Assembly: GCA_949775045.1 (NCBI GenBank)
Contig: OX459097.1
Location: forward strand, 13,667,710 to 13,731,709
DNA: 64,000 bases
Source: Metridium senile
Lineage: Eukaryota; Cnidaria; Anthozoa; Actiniaria; Metridiidae
Reading direction: 5' to 3'
The position numbers and the translations under genes are program-made. Numbering within the stretch: the first letter of the stretch is position 1; the number at the start of each line of letters is the position of its first letter. The notes below the pieces were generated by a model, which searched no databases, was not told where the DNA came from, and saw only the letters and a list, made by a program, of their open reading frames with translations. Below, piece by piece: positions 49,701 to 56,500 of this stretch.

Positions 49701-52000
49701 GCAACTAATATTTTGATGTGTTTTAAGCTAGAAATCATTACAACTGAAAGAACTGGTTATTTTCATATTATTACATGCATTTCAAATTTACTAGTTTACA
49801 TGACTGCAAGAAGGCATTTTTAAAATGATGTCATTGATGATGTCAAAAGTACCAGAATCCTTTTCAAGTGTCTTTCGTTATTCAAATTTTTATTCCTTCT
49901 AGAGAGTACTAGAACAACTGGCACTCATTATTTTACAACAAAAAAAACAATAACAATACAATCCAGTTCTGATAGAATATGATGTTATAATGCAAATAGT
50001 GTAGTGTAGCAATTTTTTATGCTGTTATGACTATTGACTAGAAAGCTGAAATAACTCACCCCATCCCCCCACCCCCCACCCCCCTCTATTTCCCCCAACA
50101 CACCCATCACCTAACTTGTACAATTACTAAACAATATGCTGGACTTTATGATATTGTTTTTAAGAGTAGAATATATATTATTAGTTTGAAATTGTACTAC
50201 TGACATCAAAAAGCGATGCATTGAAAATGTGAATTTCATTTTCTTTTTCTTTTTTTTCGATCGGTCAATCAGCTAGGAGGCGGAGTTTACATCAAATTAT
50301 CTGAGTTAATGCACAAGCTCTGCCTCCAAACTAATTGACAAATCGAAAAAATAAAACATCAAATTGAAATTGAAATTTTGCCGGCTGCGATGCAACGAAA
50401 AAAAGGAGAGTCATTTTTGCTAACGTTTCATATTTGTTAATGTTTGTCAACATGACATTATTCACAGCAACAAGTGGCCATAGATTGCTAGAGCTTTATA
50501 TTTCCTCTCAGCTTATATAGTAAATATAATAACTTATAATAAAAATTAAGTTCTAGTATTTTGAGATAGATCCTTTGCTGGCGTAGTCCTGCTAGCTAGT
50601 ACATGTTAGTGAATATATATCTTCCATAATAAAGTGTATTTAAGTTGCCATTTTTACTCAATATGAGATACATGTAACAATGTCAATATAAGTAACAAGT
50701 AATAAGTAATATTAGAAGACAAGTAAAACAATTCTAGAATATTTGGAAATTTTTAAAAATTAAGATTTATATTTTACTCACTGTTTTGCAAAGTTGAACA
50801 TGACTTTTTGTCGTTTTCTTATTTTTCTTCTGTAGCCTTCATCCCTTTCCTCAGAAAACTGCCTCACCTACATCAAAAAGGTATAAAAGTGATTGAACCT
50901 GATCACATATCGATTACAAAACAATAAATAATAACCAAAATAATGATGCTTTTTGTCCTTGTTTCGTCAAGCTGGCTTAACCTTTTTGAGCGATGTTTTG
51001 TAAACAAAATTATTATTCATAAAAATAATGAACTTAAAGTGTACGAAAAAAAGAACTCTCATACAAAATGTTTCATAATAAGCTATGAGTAGTGAAAAAT
51101 ACTTATCAAATAGAAGAATATTTTGTAATCAAAGAACATTTTATAATTTTTCCAAGCGAGAAAATATTTAGATAAAAACGTTCACTATGTTTGTTGACTT
51201 CCTACCTGCGCATTTTAGAAGCAGCAAACACTGCGTGTTTTCACCAACAAACACTTTGAATATCACAGTTTCACAAAAGATACTAAAATGTGTACAAATT
51301 TAGTGTTCTTTGCCTATTACTCTGACGTCAGAAAGCCTGCTTCACTCGCCAGATTTTCGAAAATAAATAGATTTGTTTCGACGACCGCGCGAGCAAGTAA
51401 TTTGCACGCGCATTAAAATAGTATCTCGTTTATCTTAGAACAAATTCCACATCATCATATACCACGATTTTAATCAGATGGCTTTAATACAATCGCTTAT
51501 TGTGTTAAGTAAATGAACAAGGAAACAGTTAACCCTGATGACCTGAAAAAGTTCAAAGTCTAAGCTAAGAAGACTAACCTTTCGTAGCATTTTCTTCCCA
51601 TAGAAAATCATTTTATCGCGCTTACGAAATCTCGGCTTCTCTGCTGGAATCAAAACCTCCTTTACTGCCGGGATAACAGCGGCAGCTTCAGAGAAAGAAA
51701 AAATTGAGGAGTTAGCAACATTCTGAGTTAAAAGAGAAAGCAAAACCTTTCAATGACGAACTTACCTTGGCGTCTGAACTTACGGATGAAGTAAAATCCC
51801 ATTGCAAAGACAATGATTAAAAATATTATTCCTACCACTAGATTAACCTGGAATAGAAACAAAATACTAATTATATAAAGTATGAATCAAAGACTATTAA
51901 AATACTCAGTTCAAGAGTTAAATCGTACCGATATATCTTCAAAACGATGCATATCTACAATTGTGTGAGTAAAATTCGACACGGATCCTCTGACGTCCAT
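19814..52000 (-). CDS. PNPLA6/7: Neuropathy target esterase family phospholipase (PNPLA6/PNPLA7 orthologue), complete, 43 exons
   Basis: Integral ER membrane serine esterase that deacylates phosphatidylcholine and lysophosphatidylcholine in the family. 43 exons add up to 4320 bp with no frame break: 1439 residues plus TAA, slightly longer than the human paralogues (about 1320-1375). Order: short N-terminus, one membrane segment (about 25-46), basic [16 protein letters not shown] motif, cNMP-binding-like domain 1 (about 145-300), Ser-rich linker (about 314-540), cNMP-like domains 2 and 3 (about 543-770), then the patatin domain. The latter has GGGGARG near 1008-1014, the GTSMG nucleophile elbow with Ser near 1038, and DGG with Asp near 1158. 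The start is ATG 52000-51998 in good context (AAAATGG). An upstream in-frame ATG (52132) lies inside a transposable element, so I did not choose it. A single gene with features of both vertebrate paralogues suggests it predates their duplication. Confidence 0.97.
19968..20121. mobile_element. MITE family E, copy in last PNPLA6/7 intron
   Basis: Ends TTACTGCGG and GCAGTAA with the family's CTGTGAACTCAGACAT arm. It lies about 90 bp from the last exon. Confidence 0.75.
20160..21690. repeat. (CAC/CAT)n satellite with roughly 70-bp higher-order unit
   Basis: From about 20640 the unit CACCATCTTCACCACTATTACCAACACCATGATCATCACCACTATCATC... repeats about 13 times with length variants. It fills the last PNPLA6/7 intron and comes within 30 bp of exon 42. 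His-rich and Val/Met-rich frames here are spurious. Confidence 0.9.
22228..22450 (+). mobile_element. Penelope-like terminal repeat fragment with degenerate hammerhead
   Basis: GTTGACTTAACTTTAC pairs with GTAAAGTTGAGTCAAC. Between them lies CCGACGAA, hairpin GGGCTAAAGCTC and GAAACGTC, the hammerhead arrangement with U4 of the CUGANGA core changed. The end TATATCAAACACCGACGCAG is duplicated. Related: 38874-39068 and 40768-40980. Confidence 0.65.
22725..22975 (+). mobile_element. tRNA-derived SINE, family 2
   Basis: A box TGGCACAGTTGGTTAGTGCG and B box AGTTCGATTTCC, then TTTCGACTTCTCTCC and the tail GACGTTAAATAAGGTTGC. Second copy 34588-34815, partial third copy 44405-44605. Confidence 0.8.
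22988..23687. mobile_element. TTAA-flanked 700-bp foldback
   Basis: TTAA at both ends, inverted termini GGTTACGGTCCACGTTCGCG, and a second inverted pair ACCGTGTCCAGTT / AACTGGACACGGT near the centre. It ends 14 bp before PNPLA6/7 exon 41. Confidence 0.8.
23934..24231. mobile_element. MITE family K, copy 2
   Basis: Ends ATACACCTATTTCAAAAAT and complement; arms CTACAGTCCACACTCTGAA. In a PNPLA6/7 intron. Confidence 0.8.
24692..27845 (-). CDS. PNPLA6/7: PNPLA6/7 exons 31-38: patatin-like phospholipase catalytic domain
   Basis: Exons (complement): 27768-27845, 27643-27686, 26670-26782, 26503-26566, 26007-26059, 25854-25923, 25331-25447, 24692-24840. The glycine-rich oxyanion-hole loop GGGGARG spans the exon 31/32 junction. 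The nucleophile motif GTSMG is in exon 33, where vertebrate NTE has GTSIG. The catalytic Asp of DGG is in exon 37 after [41 protein letters not shown] and [11 protein letters not shown] follow in exon 38. The serine/aspartate dyad is complete, so the enzyme should be active. Confidence 0.95.
24880..25310. repeat. (CAT/CAC)n microsatellite
   Basis: Imperfect CATCATCAC units fill most of the intron between PNPLA6/7 exons 37 and 38. Confidence 0.75.
26165..26500 (+). mobile_element. tRNA-derived SINE, family 3, with V-SINE-like central motif
   Basis: Head AATGGTCTAGTGGTCAGGGG, B box GGGTTCGATTCC, then GTGTCCTTGGGCAAGACACT, similar to the central motif of V-SINEs. The tail AATAATAAATAAACAAAC runs into the donor of PNPLA6/7 exon 34 at 26502. 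Confidence 0.75.
28000..28507. mobile_element. Foldback element with AGGTATCAGGGG ends
   Basis: Left AGGTATCAGGGGTCCTTCGG, right GGTCCCCTGATACCTTAA, inner arms TAGCGTGCTATGAG and TATACTTTTATA. A TTAA is kept on the right; the left has TTAAA. Confidence 0.75.
28630..32730 (-). CDS. PNPLA6/7: PNPLA6/7 exons 24-30: region between cNMP domains and patatin domain
   Basis: Exons (complement): 32599-32730, 31650-31713, 30241-30355, 30016-30069, 29598-29738, 28922-28969, 28630-28667. Conserved segments: [85 protein letters not shown] and [11 protein letters not shown]. Introns here hold the near-perfect palindromes at 31901-32179 and 30141-30222. Confidence 0.92.
29001..29178. mobile_element. Pogo/Tigger-like MITE
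   Basis: Ends AAGTGGTACCTGTATTAAGC and GCTTAATAGAGGTACCACTT with repeated AAGCGGCCAC inside. A related element is at 45621-45785 (CAGTGGAACCCGCCTTACGG, AATACGGCCAC). Confidence 0.6.
29320..29564. mobile_element. Foldback MITE
   Basis: Ends GGTGCTTACCATTTGTACAA and TTGTACAAATAGTAAGCACC, with CCGAAA/TTTCGG arms. Abuts PNPLA6/7 exon 28. Confidence 0.7.
29775..29965. repeat. (ATG)n trinucleotide microsatellite
   Basis: About 28 nearly perfect GAT units at 29825-29912, in a PNPLA6/7 intron; gives a poly-His frame on the minus strand. Confidence 0.9.
30141..30222. mobile_element. 82-bp hairpin MITE
   Basis: TGCAACCTCGATCCCAGGGC pairs with the right arm GCCCTGGGATCAAGGTTGCA. Arms of about 30 bp pair almost perfectly, leaving a short loop. 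19 bp from exon 26. Confidence 0.75.
30539..30765 (-). mobile_element. LINE 3' fragment (reverse-transcriptase ORF end)
   Basis: Minus-strand translation gives [14 protein letters not shown]...[12 protein letters not shown] and then a stop, the WNSLP..FK..L signature at the C-terminus of CR1/L2-like LINE ORF2 proteins. About 60 bp of AT-rich tail follows. A relic. Confidence 0.6.
30779..31072. mobile_element. Foldback element
   Basis: Arms ATCTCGAGTCGACAAT and TAGCGCAGCGCATGAATG, with complements near 31016-31072. Confidence 0.65.
31131..31660. repeat. Three partial copies of the PNPLA6/7 exon 25 border region
   Basis: GTTTGGCCAATCATAAATGC followed by a TTGTCCAG-containing stretch occurs near 31170-31225, 31248-31290 and 31600-31660. 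The last includes the real donor and end of exon 25. Confidence 0.55.
31901..32179. mobile_element. Near-perfect 279-bp palindromic element
   Basis: AGAGTGCTTACACTATGTCC pairs with its complement at 32160-32179 and the match continues inwards for about 120 bp per arm, including ACTCAACTGGAACAGC. Confidence 0.8.
32225..32345 (-). mobile_element. tRNA-derived SINE, family 4 (antisense)
   Basis: On the minus strand: CCTTGTGGTGTAGTGGTTAA (A box) and GGTGGGTTCGAGTCCTGCC (B box). Short body. Confidence 0.7.
32790..33150. repeat. (ATTC/ATCC)n microsatellite
   Basis: TTCATTCATCCATC repeats in a PNPLA6/7 intron, ending close to exon 23. Confidence 0.8.
33175..36771 (-). CDS. PNPLA6/7: PNPLA6/7 exons 16-23: second and third cNMP-binding-like domains
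   Basis: Exons (complement): 36694-36771, 36547-36618, 35795-35928, 35172-35303, 34437-34560, 34100-34149, 33508-33571, 33175-33262. Domain 2 shows [39 protein letters not shown]. Domain 3 shows [67 protein letters not shown]. These match family order closely. All intron phases agree. Confidence 0.93.
33808..33950. mobile_element. MITE family G, copy 1
   Basis: Ends GGGGCTGGTTGTACGAAGGG and complement; inner GGATAA/TTATCC arms. Second copy at 54422-54559. Confidence 0.8.
34588..34815 (+). mobile_element. tRNA-derived SINE, family 2, copy 2
   Basis: TGGCACAGTTGGTTAGTGCG head, GAGTTCGATTCCCAGTGACC B-box region, tail GACGTTAAATAAGGTTACTT. Begins about 25 bp upstream (on plus) of PNPLA6/7 exon 20. 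Confidence 0.8.
35395..35760. repeat. (GTT/GCT)n trinucleotide-rich repeat
   Basis: Degenerate TTGTTGCTG units in a PNPLA6/7 intron; Leu- and Asn-rich frames here are spurious. Confidence 0.75.
36010..36095. repeat. (TCATC)n and (ATG)n microsatellite
   Basis: Four CTCAT units followed by 21 ATG units; a second (GAT)n block is at 36212-36242. Confidence 0.85.
36347..36516. mobile_element. MITE family I, copy 1
   Basis: Ends ATAGACCTCTTTCCC and GGTAAAGAGGTCTAT, with CCATTTCAGATCACGTG arms. Copy 2 at 40585-40762. Confidence 0.8.
36917..40456 (-). CDS. PNPLA6/7: PNPLA6/7 exons 13-15: Ser/Pro-rich inter-domain linker
   Basis: Exons (complement): 40219-40456 (238 bp), 38630-38809 (180 bp), 36917-37185 (269 bp). 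The three encode about 230 residues rich in Ser, Thr and Pro, with repeated basic-Ser motifs ([22 protein letters not shown]) resembling 14-3-3 or basophilic kinase sites, and [12 protein letters not shown] where human PNPLA6 has SDFDMAYERGRI. The exon 13 donor region is tandemly repeated in the following intron. The exon 14 donor is GTTTTA, a weak GT site, but frame and homology on both sides support it. Confidence 0.88.
37690..37850. repeat. (CAA/CAAA)n microsatellite
   Basis: AACAACAAC then ACAAACAAACAAA runs in a PNPLA6/7 intron. Confidence 0.8.
38085..38350. repeat. Polypurine minisatellite, GGGAATAAGAAAAAAGAAA units
   Basis: About 14 units of 16-19 bp, nearly pure A/G on the plus strand (polypyrimidine on the PNPLA6/7 sense strand), inside the intron before exon 15. 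Confidence 0.85.
38874..39068 (+). mobile_element. Penelope-like terminal repeat fragment, copy 2
   Basis: Same CTTGACTTAACTTTACTGACG left arm, CCAACGAA-GGGCTAAAGCTC-GAAACGTC and complementary right arm. Ends ATCAAACACCGACGCAGCC. Confidence 0.65.
39680..40219. repeat. About 101-bp tandem repeat carrying six copies of the exon 13 donor
   Basis: Units contain TTTTGTTACCTTTTGATTCAG and ACCTTAAACGTTCTCCCCACC. The plus-strand GTTAC/CTTTTGATTCAG is the PNPLA6/7 exon 13 donor on the minus strand. First intronic bases at 40218 (real), then 40118, 40018, 39916, 39816 and 39712. Confidence 0.85.
40585..40762. mobile_element. MITE family I, copy 2
   Basis: Ends ATAGACCTCTTTACC and complement, followed almost directly by the Penelope-like fragment at 40768. 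Confidence 0.8.
40768..40980 (+). mobile_element. Penelope-like terminal repeat fragment, copy 3 (two inverted half-motifs)
   Basis: The left half GACGTTTCAAGCTTTAGTCC is the reverse complement of the right-hand GGCTAAAGCTCGAAACGTC, so two hammerhead-like halves face each other. Confidence 0.6.
41042..45298 (-). CDS. PNPLA6/7: PNPLA6/7 exons 5-12: first cyclic-nucleotide-binding-like domain
   Basis: Exons (complement): 45217-45298, 44639-44697, 43952-44051, 43601-43660, 42685-42765, 42020-42081, 41342-41408, 41042-41122. The segments [81 protein letters not shown] and [33 protein letters not shown] follow the order of the first cNMP-like domain of NTE. The residues that contact cyclic nucleotide in PKA-type domains are not evident, in line with the family's reported lack of cyclic-nucleotide regulation. 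Confidence 0.93.
42173..42325. mobile_element. MITE family K, decayed copy
   Basis: TTTCAAAAATCAATGATGCA and inverted CTGTAGCTTTGGCTATG remain. Confidence 0.5.
42955..43505. repeat. Tandem repeat of about 185 bp, three copies
   Basis: Units contain TTAGGGGGTGGGGGTGG, GATGGTTTATAATAAATGTG and TTGAAGAATTTGTGTACAGC, in the intron between PNPLA6/7 exons 8 and 9. Confidence 0.8.
43690..43910 (-). mobile_element. LINE fragment (reverse-transcriptase ORF end)
   Basis: Minus strand reads [15 protein letters not shown], a stop, [13 protein letters not shown]...[15 protein letters not shown]...[10 protein letters not shown], the classic C-terminal segment of L2/Rex-type LINE ORF2 proteins. One internal stop, so dead. 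It fills the intron between PNPLA6/7 exons 7 and 8. Confidence 0.8.
44121..44310. mobile_element. 190-bp near-perfect palindromic MITE
   Basis: CAGGTTCCCATTTAAATCTG and its complement end the element; TGATGTGTGCTAAACACACA arms continue inwards. Confidence 0.8.
44405..44605 (+). mobile_element. tRNA-derived SINE, family 2, partial copy
   Basis: GCGAGAGGTCCCGAGCTCAA and TCCCAGTGACCTTGCATCCT match; A box missing. About 30 bp from exon 6. Confidence 0.7.
44920..45113. mobile_element. MITE family E, complete copy
   Basis: Ends TTACTGCGGTTTTCGACTTT and complement, about 100 bp from PNPLA6/7 exon 5. Confidence 0.8.
45621..45785. mobile_element. Pogo/Tigger-like MITE, second element
   Basis: CAGTGGAACCCGCCTTACGG start, internal inverted TTAATACGGCCAC repeats, GTCCCT/AGGTCCC motifs; the right terminus is less clear. 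Confidence 0.55.
45780..46620. repeat. CAT microsatellite with roughly 240-bp tandem unit
   Basis: AATCTTTACGACCTAATTACC and AATCAACTTAGGGTCAAAAC recur at about 235-240 bp spacing, with (CAT)n between them. About 2.5 copies. Confidence 0.8.
46888..47079. mobile_element. Foldback MITE, 192 bp
   Basis: TACACCTACTTGCAAGAACG / CTTCTTGCAAGTAGGTGTA ends and ACATTTGTATTTAGTG arms. Confidence 0.8.
47188..47350. mobile_element. MITE with ACAGTAAAAACCCGCAT ends
   Basis: Left ACAGTAAAAACCCGCATTGA, right ATGCGGGTTTGTACTGT; GTTCTT repeats inside. Confidence 0.65.
48440..48600. mobile_element. Foldback with two opposed, degenerate hammerhead-like arms
   Basis: Plus strand CTGATGAAGACTAGCAGTAG at 48556, followed by CAGTCAAAT; minus strand GATGAAAAGTAGCAGTAGCA followed by GTTGAAAC from 48487 downward. 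Related to the motif at 17415-17460. Confidence 0.5.
48731..48947. mobile_element. Tc1/mariner-like MITE
   Basis: Ends ACAGTGCGAATCA plus AAACCGTGAGCACC, complement at right (GGTGCCCACGGTTTTGTGAT...CACTGT), flanked by TA. Confidence 0.7.
48975..49165. mobile_element. Tc1/mariner-like MITE, second family
   Basis: Ends TACAGTGAGGATACTCGAAC and TAGAGTGTCCTCACTGTA, CATGAACACTT arms. Confidence 0.75.
49446..49602. mobile_element. Foldback MITE
   Basis: TAGACCGATTCGAAATATGG and CCATATTTCGATTCGGTGTA ends; TGACTCACTAGCCTC-like arms. Confidence 0.65.
50231..50383. mobile_element. Foldback MITE
   Basis: GAATTTCATTTTC... and ...AAATTGAAATTG ends, TCGATCGGTCAAT and AGGCGGAG/CTCTGCCT arms. Confidence 0.55.
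50782..52000 (-). CDS. PNPLA6/7: PNPLA6/7 exons 1-4: start, membrane anchor, basic motif
   Basis: Exons (complement): 51929-52000, 51766-51847, 51579-51685, 50782-50867. Exon 1 encodes 24 residues, with possible N-glycosylation sequon NFT. Exon 2 encodes the hydrophobic run [20 protein letters not shown] followed by IRKFRR, a signal-anchor that fixes the protein in the ER membrane with the catalytic part in the cytosol, as known for NTE. Exon 3 has the family motif [18 protein letters not shown]. Exon 4 is highly basic ([17 protein letters not shown]). Confidence 0.93.
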
Positions 52001-53522
52001 TTTGTTTATTGATTGGGCAAGAACGCTGGGAGGCCTCAGCGCGGGCGCGTGACACGTTAAAAACACGTGACTGTTTAAGGTAGTACCGGATACTTGGATT
52101 TCTTCAATGAATTTTTTTATAAATCCTGTCATTTATAGATCATTGTTAGGCAAGTCAAAAAACGTGAAAAAAAATTGGGGTCACCGTATTGGTTATAGAG
52201 TTATAAGATATAATAAAAGTAGGTTTTTGCAATAATTTGCGGTGATTTGCTCAAAAGTACCTATTCAAAGCAGTCAAGAGAATGCGAACGTATTCTGCTA
52301 GGAAAAGCATAATATTATATCAAACGATAGATCTAAGGGTTATCTAGCATTTCCTGTCATAAAAATCATTGAATCATTTCCAAATATGGGTATAAGTGAG
52401 CCATAGAAGCACAATTATACGCCAATTACGCACACTACATGTGTATAGAGTTGTACCATTTGTAAAATTTCAGAAAATCCAATCAATGAATATTTTATTT
52501 TTTATTCTAAATCGTAAGAGTAGTAAATGCAGTCTTGAATAAAAAGAAAAAAAATGGGGGTCCCCGTACTATTAGGCGAGTTATAAGCGACCGAATCCAA
52601 TTTTTTGTTAAAAAAAAACACGGCAACGGTCCGCGCGGGACTGGGTTCTAGTACTTTAAACATCTGCTTGAAACTTGTCAAATTATCCTTGTCATCTCCA
52701 GAAACACTAAAACCTATTTTGTATTAGTTTTACGACTAAAGACGTCAAAATCATATTTTATCTATTCATTTTTACAAAGTTGTAAATTTGTTGTTTTGAG
52801 ACAAAACAGCAACCTTGTCAGGTAGTGAAAATCTGAGCATGTTTCGAAAAATGTCCCATTTTACCTCCAAAGTTGCATGAAATGACATAATACTTTCTTA
52901 AGTTATAGATAAGGATTAAAATTAAAATATTATTTAGATAAATTTTCAAAAAAACGCAAATAAATGATGGAAAACGAGATGCGCGAAATGGATGCGCAGT
53001 AGCAAGTATCCGGTACTACCTTAAAATGAACAATTTTCATATGCGTGAAAAAATAGGGAGGCTAAGTCGTAATTCATTTCTTCAATGGACATTTTTTTCG
53101 TTTTAAAGTTTAATTGTCAATTTTGAATGTTTAATTTTCAAATTTCTTTTATTTTTCAATTATTTGATAAGTGTACATTTTTTTTAGTTTTCTTTCTTTC
53201 GGTTTTTCATTTCTGTATTTTTATTCCAGCTTTCATTTATCTTTTTCACTATTTTATTTTTTCCTCTTTTTTATTGTGAAATCAAAATTACGACCGCTGG
53301 CAACAATATCGCGGATACCGTGCGTCAATGACGTCAATTACCATCTAATTATCCCATTCCATTTGTTCGCATGAGCAACTCTGTGACGTAATTGTCACTC
53401 TCGTTTTGAAATTCACGACAATGCCTTAGACAAGATGATTTGGTAAAATTTGAGAGAAAGGGAGCTTTATTTCTTGATCTTGATAAACCGAGCCACTAAG
53501 AGCTCAGGGCACTTTAGCCAAA
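52001..53522. promoter_or_regulatory. Divergent promoter region between PNPLA6/7 and the right-hand gene
   Basis: The two start codons (52000 minus, 53523 plus) point away from each other over 1.5 kb, so both promoters must lie here unless there are distant 5' exons. About 950 bp of it (52075-53024) is a foldback element. The remaining unique parts are 52001-52074, which is GC-richer with CpG (GCGCGGGCGCGTGAC), and 53025-53522. No TATA box is convincing. Confidence 0.5.
52075..53024. mobile_element. TTAA-flanked foldback element in the divergent promoter
   Basis: Terminal inverted repeats GGTAGTACCGGATACTTG (left) and its reverse complement (right) are each flanked by TTAA (52075-52078 and 53021-53024), the target duplication typical of piggyBac-type insertion. 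No transposase frame is present, so this is a nonautonomous copy. It supplies an in-frame upstream ATG (52132) for PNPLA6/7. Confidence 0.75.
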
Positions 53523-56500
53523 ATGTCAGCAGATATTTTGGCAGCGACCGGGAACATGTTGGCAAAACAACGAAAAAGAGAACAAGAAGACTCAACTTTT
53601 CTGTTTCCTAAGTTGGGAAATTCGAAAATGATTGGTGATACGAAACTTCGTCAGGCGATTGACGATACGTACAGTCGATCGTCTTATGCTAAAGATTACG
53701 ATTTAAAATTAAATTTCCAGAACATCAGAGAAAAGCCTACAAGAAAGCTCTCAGGAAGAAGAAATCGACCTCACCCCAAAAAGGTACAATCATAATATAA
53801 CAATATGAGTAAACATGTTTTATTTATTACATTTTCCTGCTGTAGCAGGCTCGTTGTAAAATGAATTGGTAGATCTGATTATTTCTTGGTATTTTTTGGA
53901 TTAGGCACGTAGGAATGTGTTCAAATTTTTAATGGAATTTGCTGTGTTCGCTCGCGCACTATATCCATCATTTTGCAACATGCTTGAAGATTTTGCTCTT
54001 TGAATTTGAATTTTTTTCTGCTGAAATTATGTCTTTCTTCACAACAGTAAATGTCCATCATTTTGCCCATGCTTGAAGATTTTGCTCTTTGAATTTGAGT
54101 CTTTCTCTTCTGAAATTATTCCTATCTTCACAATAGTAATAATTTTGACACTGCTTTCATTTCTTTAAGGACTGGCTATTGTGGCATCTTCCCCAGAAAG
54201 CAATTCGTACACTTACATCGACAGTAGACAGTGGGCTGTGGAACTTAGAAAAAGCTGAATTCGATCCAGAACTTAATAAATACGGTAACAAAAACTCTTA
54301 TAATAATAATATAAATAATAATAAGCCTCTTTTATAAGCGCTATTAAAATCTCTCGAATAAGTTCATAGCGCTTTTCCATCTACTAATCTGTATATATGG
54401 AGGATCGGACTGCTAAAACCAGGGGCCAGTTGTACGAAGGGTGGATAAAGTTATCCGAGGATAAAAGTTTTCCACTGCATAGGTTTTTTATAGATTTTAT
54501 CCGCTGGATAAGGATTTATCCGGTGGATAGCGCTATTCAGGCTTCGTACAACAGGTTCCAGCAGTTTACAAGTGTGGTTTAAATAGAATTTAATTAACAA
54601 CTTAGACAAAGTAACTATCTGCAATTTATAACAAAAATATAATATGATATAAGTTATAATTTTGGAATTGTGCGCTTTTTGTAATTTTACGTTAAATTGA
54701 GAGGTACAAGTAAAACGAATAAAACTAGATAATTCAGGGGTGTTTTTCTTTAACATGGAGAAACCGGTAATTCCGGTTAAAAAAAAAAAAACATATTGTT
54801 AGCGTCTTTCCAATCTGAAAATTCCGGAAGTTTTGGACTGATGATCGAGGTTATCCACTTTTCCCACTCTTTTCGGTTCTTCCGGTTTGACGCGTGTAAA
54901 CTTTATTTCCCGCCCTTTTCGGTTGCTGGACGTGCTTACAAGTTTGTTTTCTCGCTCTCTTCAGGCTACGTTTACACGGTACCGGACGAATTTTTGACCG
55001 GTCAAAAAAACATCCGCTTAGGGGTTCCGTTCACACGGGACCACGCTAAACGAGCAATAATTTGGACGCCTAACCGATCAAATATTCGTCTGAACAGAGC
55101 GAAAATATTGATCATCAAAGCATGCATCAACTGGATAAAATAGACAAAAATATCTGACGCTTTAAAATTAACTTGATTTCTTTACAGAAACAGAATATTC
55201 AAGATTGTATGCAGGTTCACCTCAAAGAGCTTATTCAGAAAGTAAGTAACACTAACAATAAAACAGATTTATAGAAGGGTTTTCATTGTCAAAAACTGGA
55301 CGCATTTGACAATTCTACAATTCAAATAAATCGTTGTCGCAATCAAAGCTACAGTCCACACTCTGAAGCCTGCAAATGATTTCTGTATTTAATTCTTCTC
55401 TTGTCATCGATTTTTTTCATATCATATTTTAATTGTGCGTGTTTGTGTTATATGACCATAACAAGTTGTTGCAGTGGTAGATGATGAAACAAATATTTAT
55501 TGAAAACGTTTAATAAGGCACAAATTCTTTTTATATTACCGACATCCTTTGCAGGTTTCAGAGTGTGGACTGTAGCTTCGGCTGCGACAACGATTTTTGA
55601 AATAGGTGTATTTTTGATGATCATATCATTGATACAATCATACAGTTTTAATAATATAACTTAGCTTGCACTCGCCTGACGGCTCAATTTGAGACAATTA
55701 TATAAGTCTACCGCACTTTAACCCATTTGATTTCCTATACAAAGCGTAGCGTGAAAGCTAAATTCAAATATAATCCAGCTAGGTTTACAATTTAGATATA
55801 TTTTTGCATCCAACAAATATAAAAACTCGAAAACATTTTGGATTGCTTGGGAAAAAGTCTTTTTACATGCTTTCATATTTCAGGACAGCGGTTACTCAGC
55901 AGAGAAGAAGTACCCAAGGCTAGGCTACCTGCGTGCAATGAGGCAGACATTCAACCACCACCATCTCCAAATATGGTATTATTATTATTATTCTATTATT
56001 AGATACTAACTTGAAATCATCAAATGTTGATCATATAGAGCTCTTTCACGAAGCAGCTAAGGGGTGGACCATTAGATTTTTGAGGGGTGGGGGGAGGGTT
56101 GCCCAACCCCCCTCAAAAATCTAGTGGTCCACCCCTAAGCTAATCGTATGCAAATGCCCTACGAGCCTCGCTCTGACTTATGGTGCTCCTTGTGTTCCAT
56201 TAGCCGCTTCTTGAGAAAACTCTGTTTGCAGTATTCACGACAAATGTGCAAACAAAACAATAAACATATCTCAAGTTTATATATTTTAAAGAAAATAACA
56301 AGAAAAGTTATTTATGCGTCTTTATGCGAACTCAGACATTATAACTGCTAATTGTGAAATACGTATTTGGCTGCTGCTAATTACTCTGCAAAAACGAATT
56401 TCACAACTGACCGTTGGAATGTCTGAGTTCGCAGAAAATTAAGGTAAAAAACCGCAGTAATAAAAAGGCTGTCATTGCGTAGTTAGGTTTTCTATCGGGA

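Larger units (their letters stand above)
47580..50780. other. Long intron between PNPLA6/7 exons 4 and 5, AT-rich remainder
   Basis: Apart from the foldbacks at 48440-48600, 48731-48947, 48975-49165, 49446-49602 and 50231-50383, this AT-rich DNA shows no exon-like frame, RNA gene or long repeat that I can identify. Confidence 0.6.

Noticed and set aside
52001..52132. Start of PNPLA6/7 at the upstream in-frame ATG (52132)
   Set aside because: The upstream part falls in a transposable-element end; the ATG at 52000 has a good context and leaves a short N-terminus before the membrane segment, as in the family. Kept as a finding rather than a call.
54796..55143. 115-codon frame in an intron of the right-hand gene
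   Set aside because: Overlaps a repeat with inverted GGCTACGTTTACACGG-type ends; no conservation with any family I know, and the flanking exons join in phase without it.
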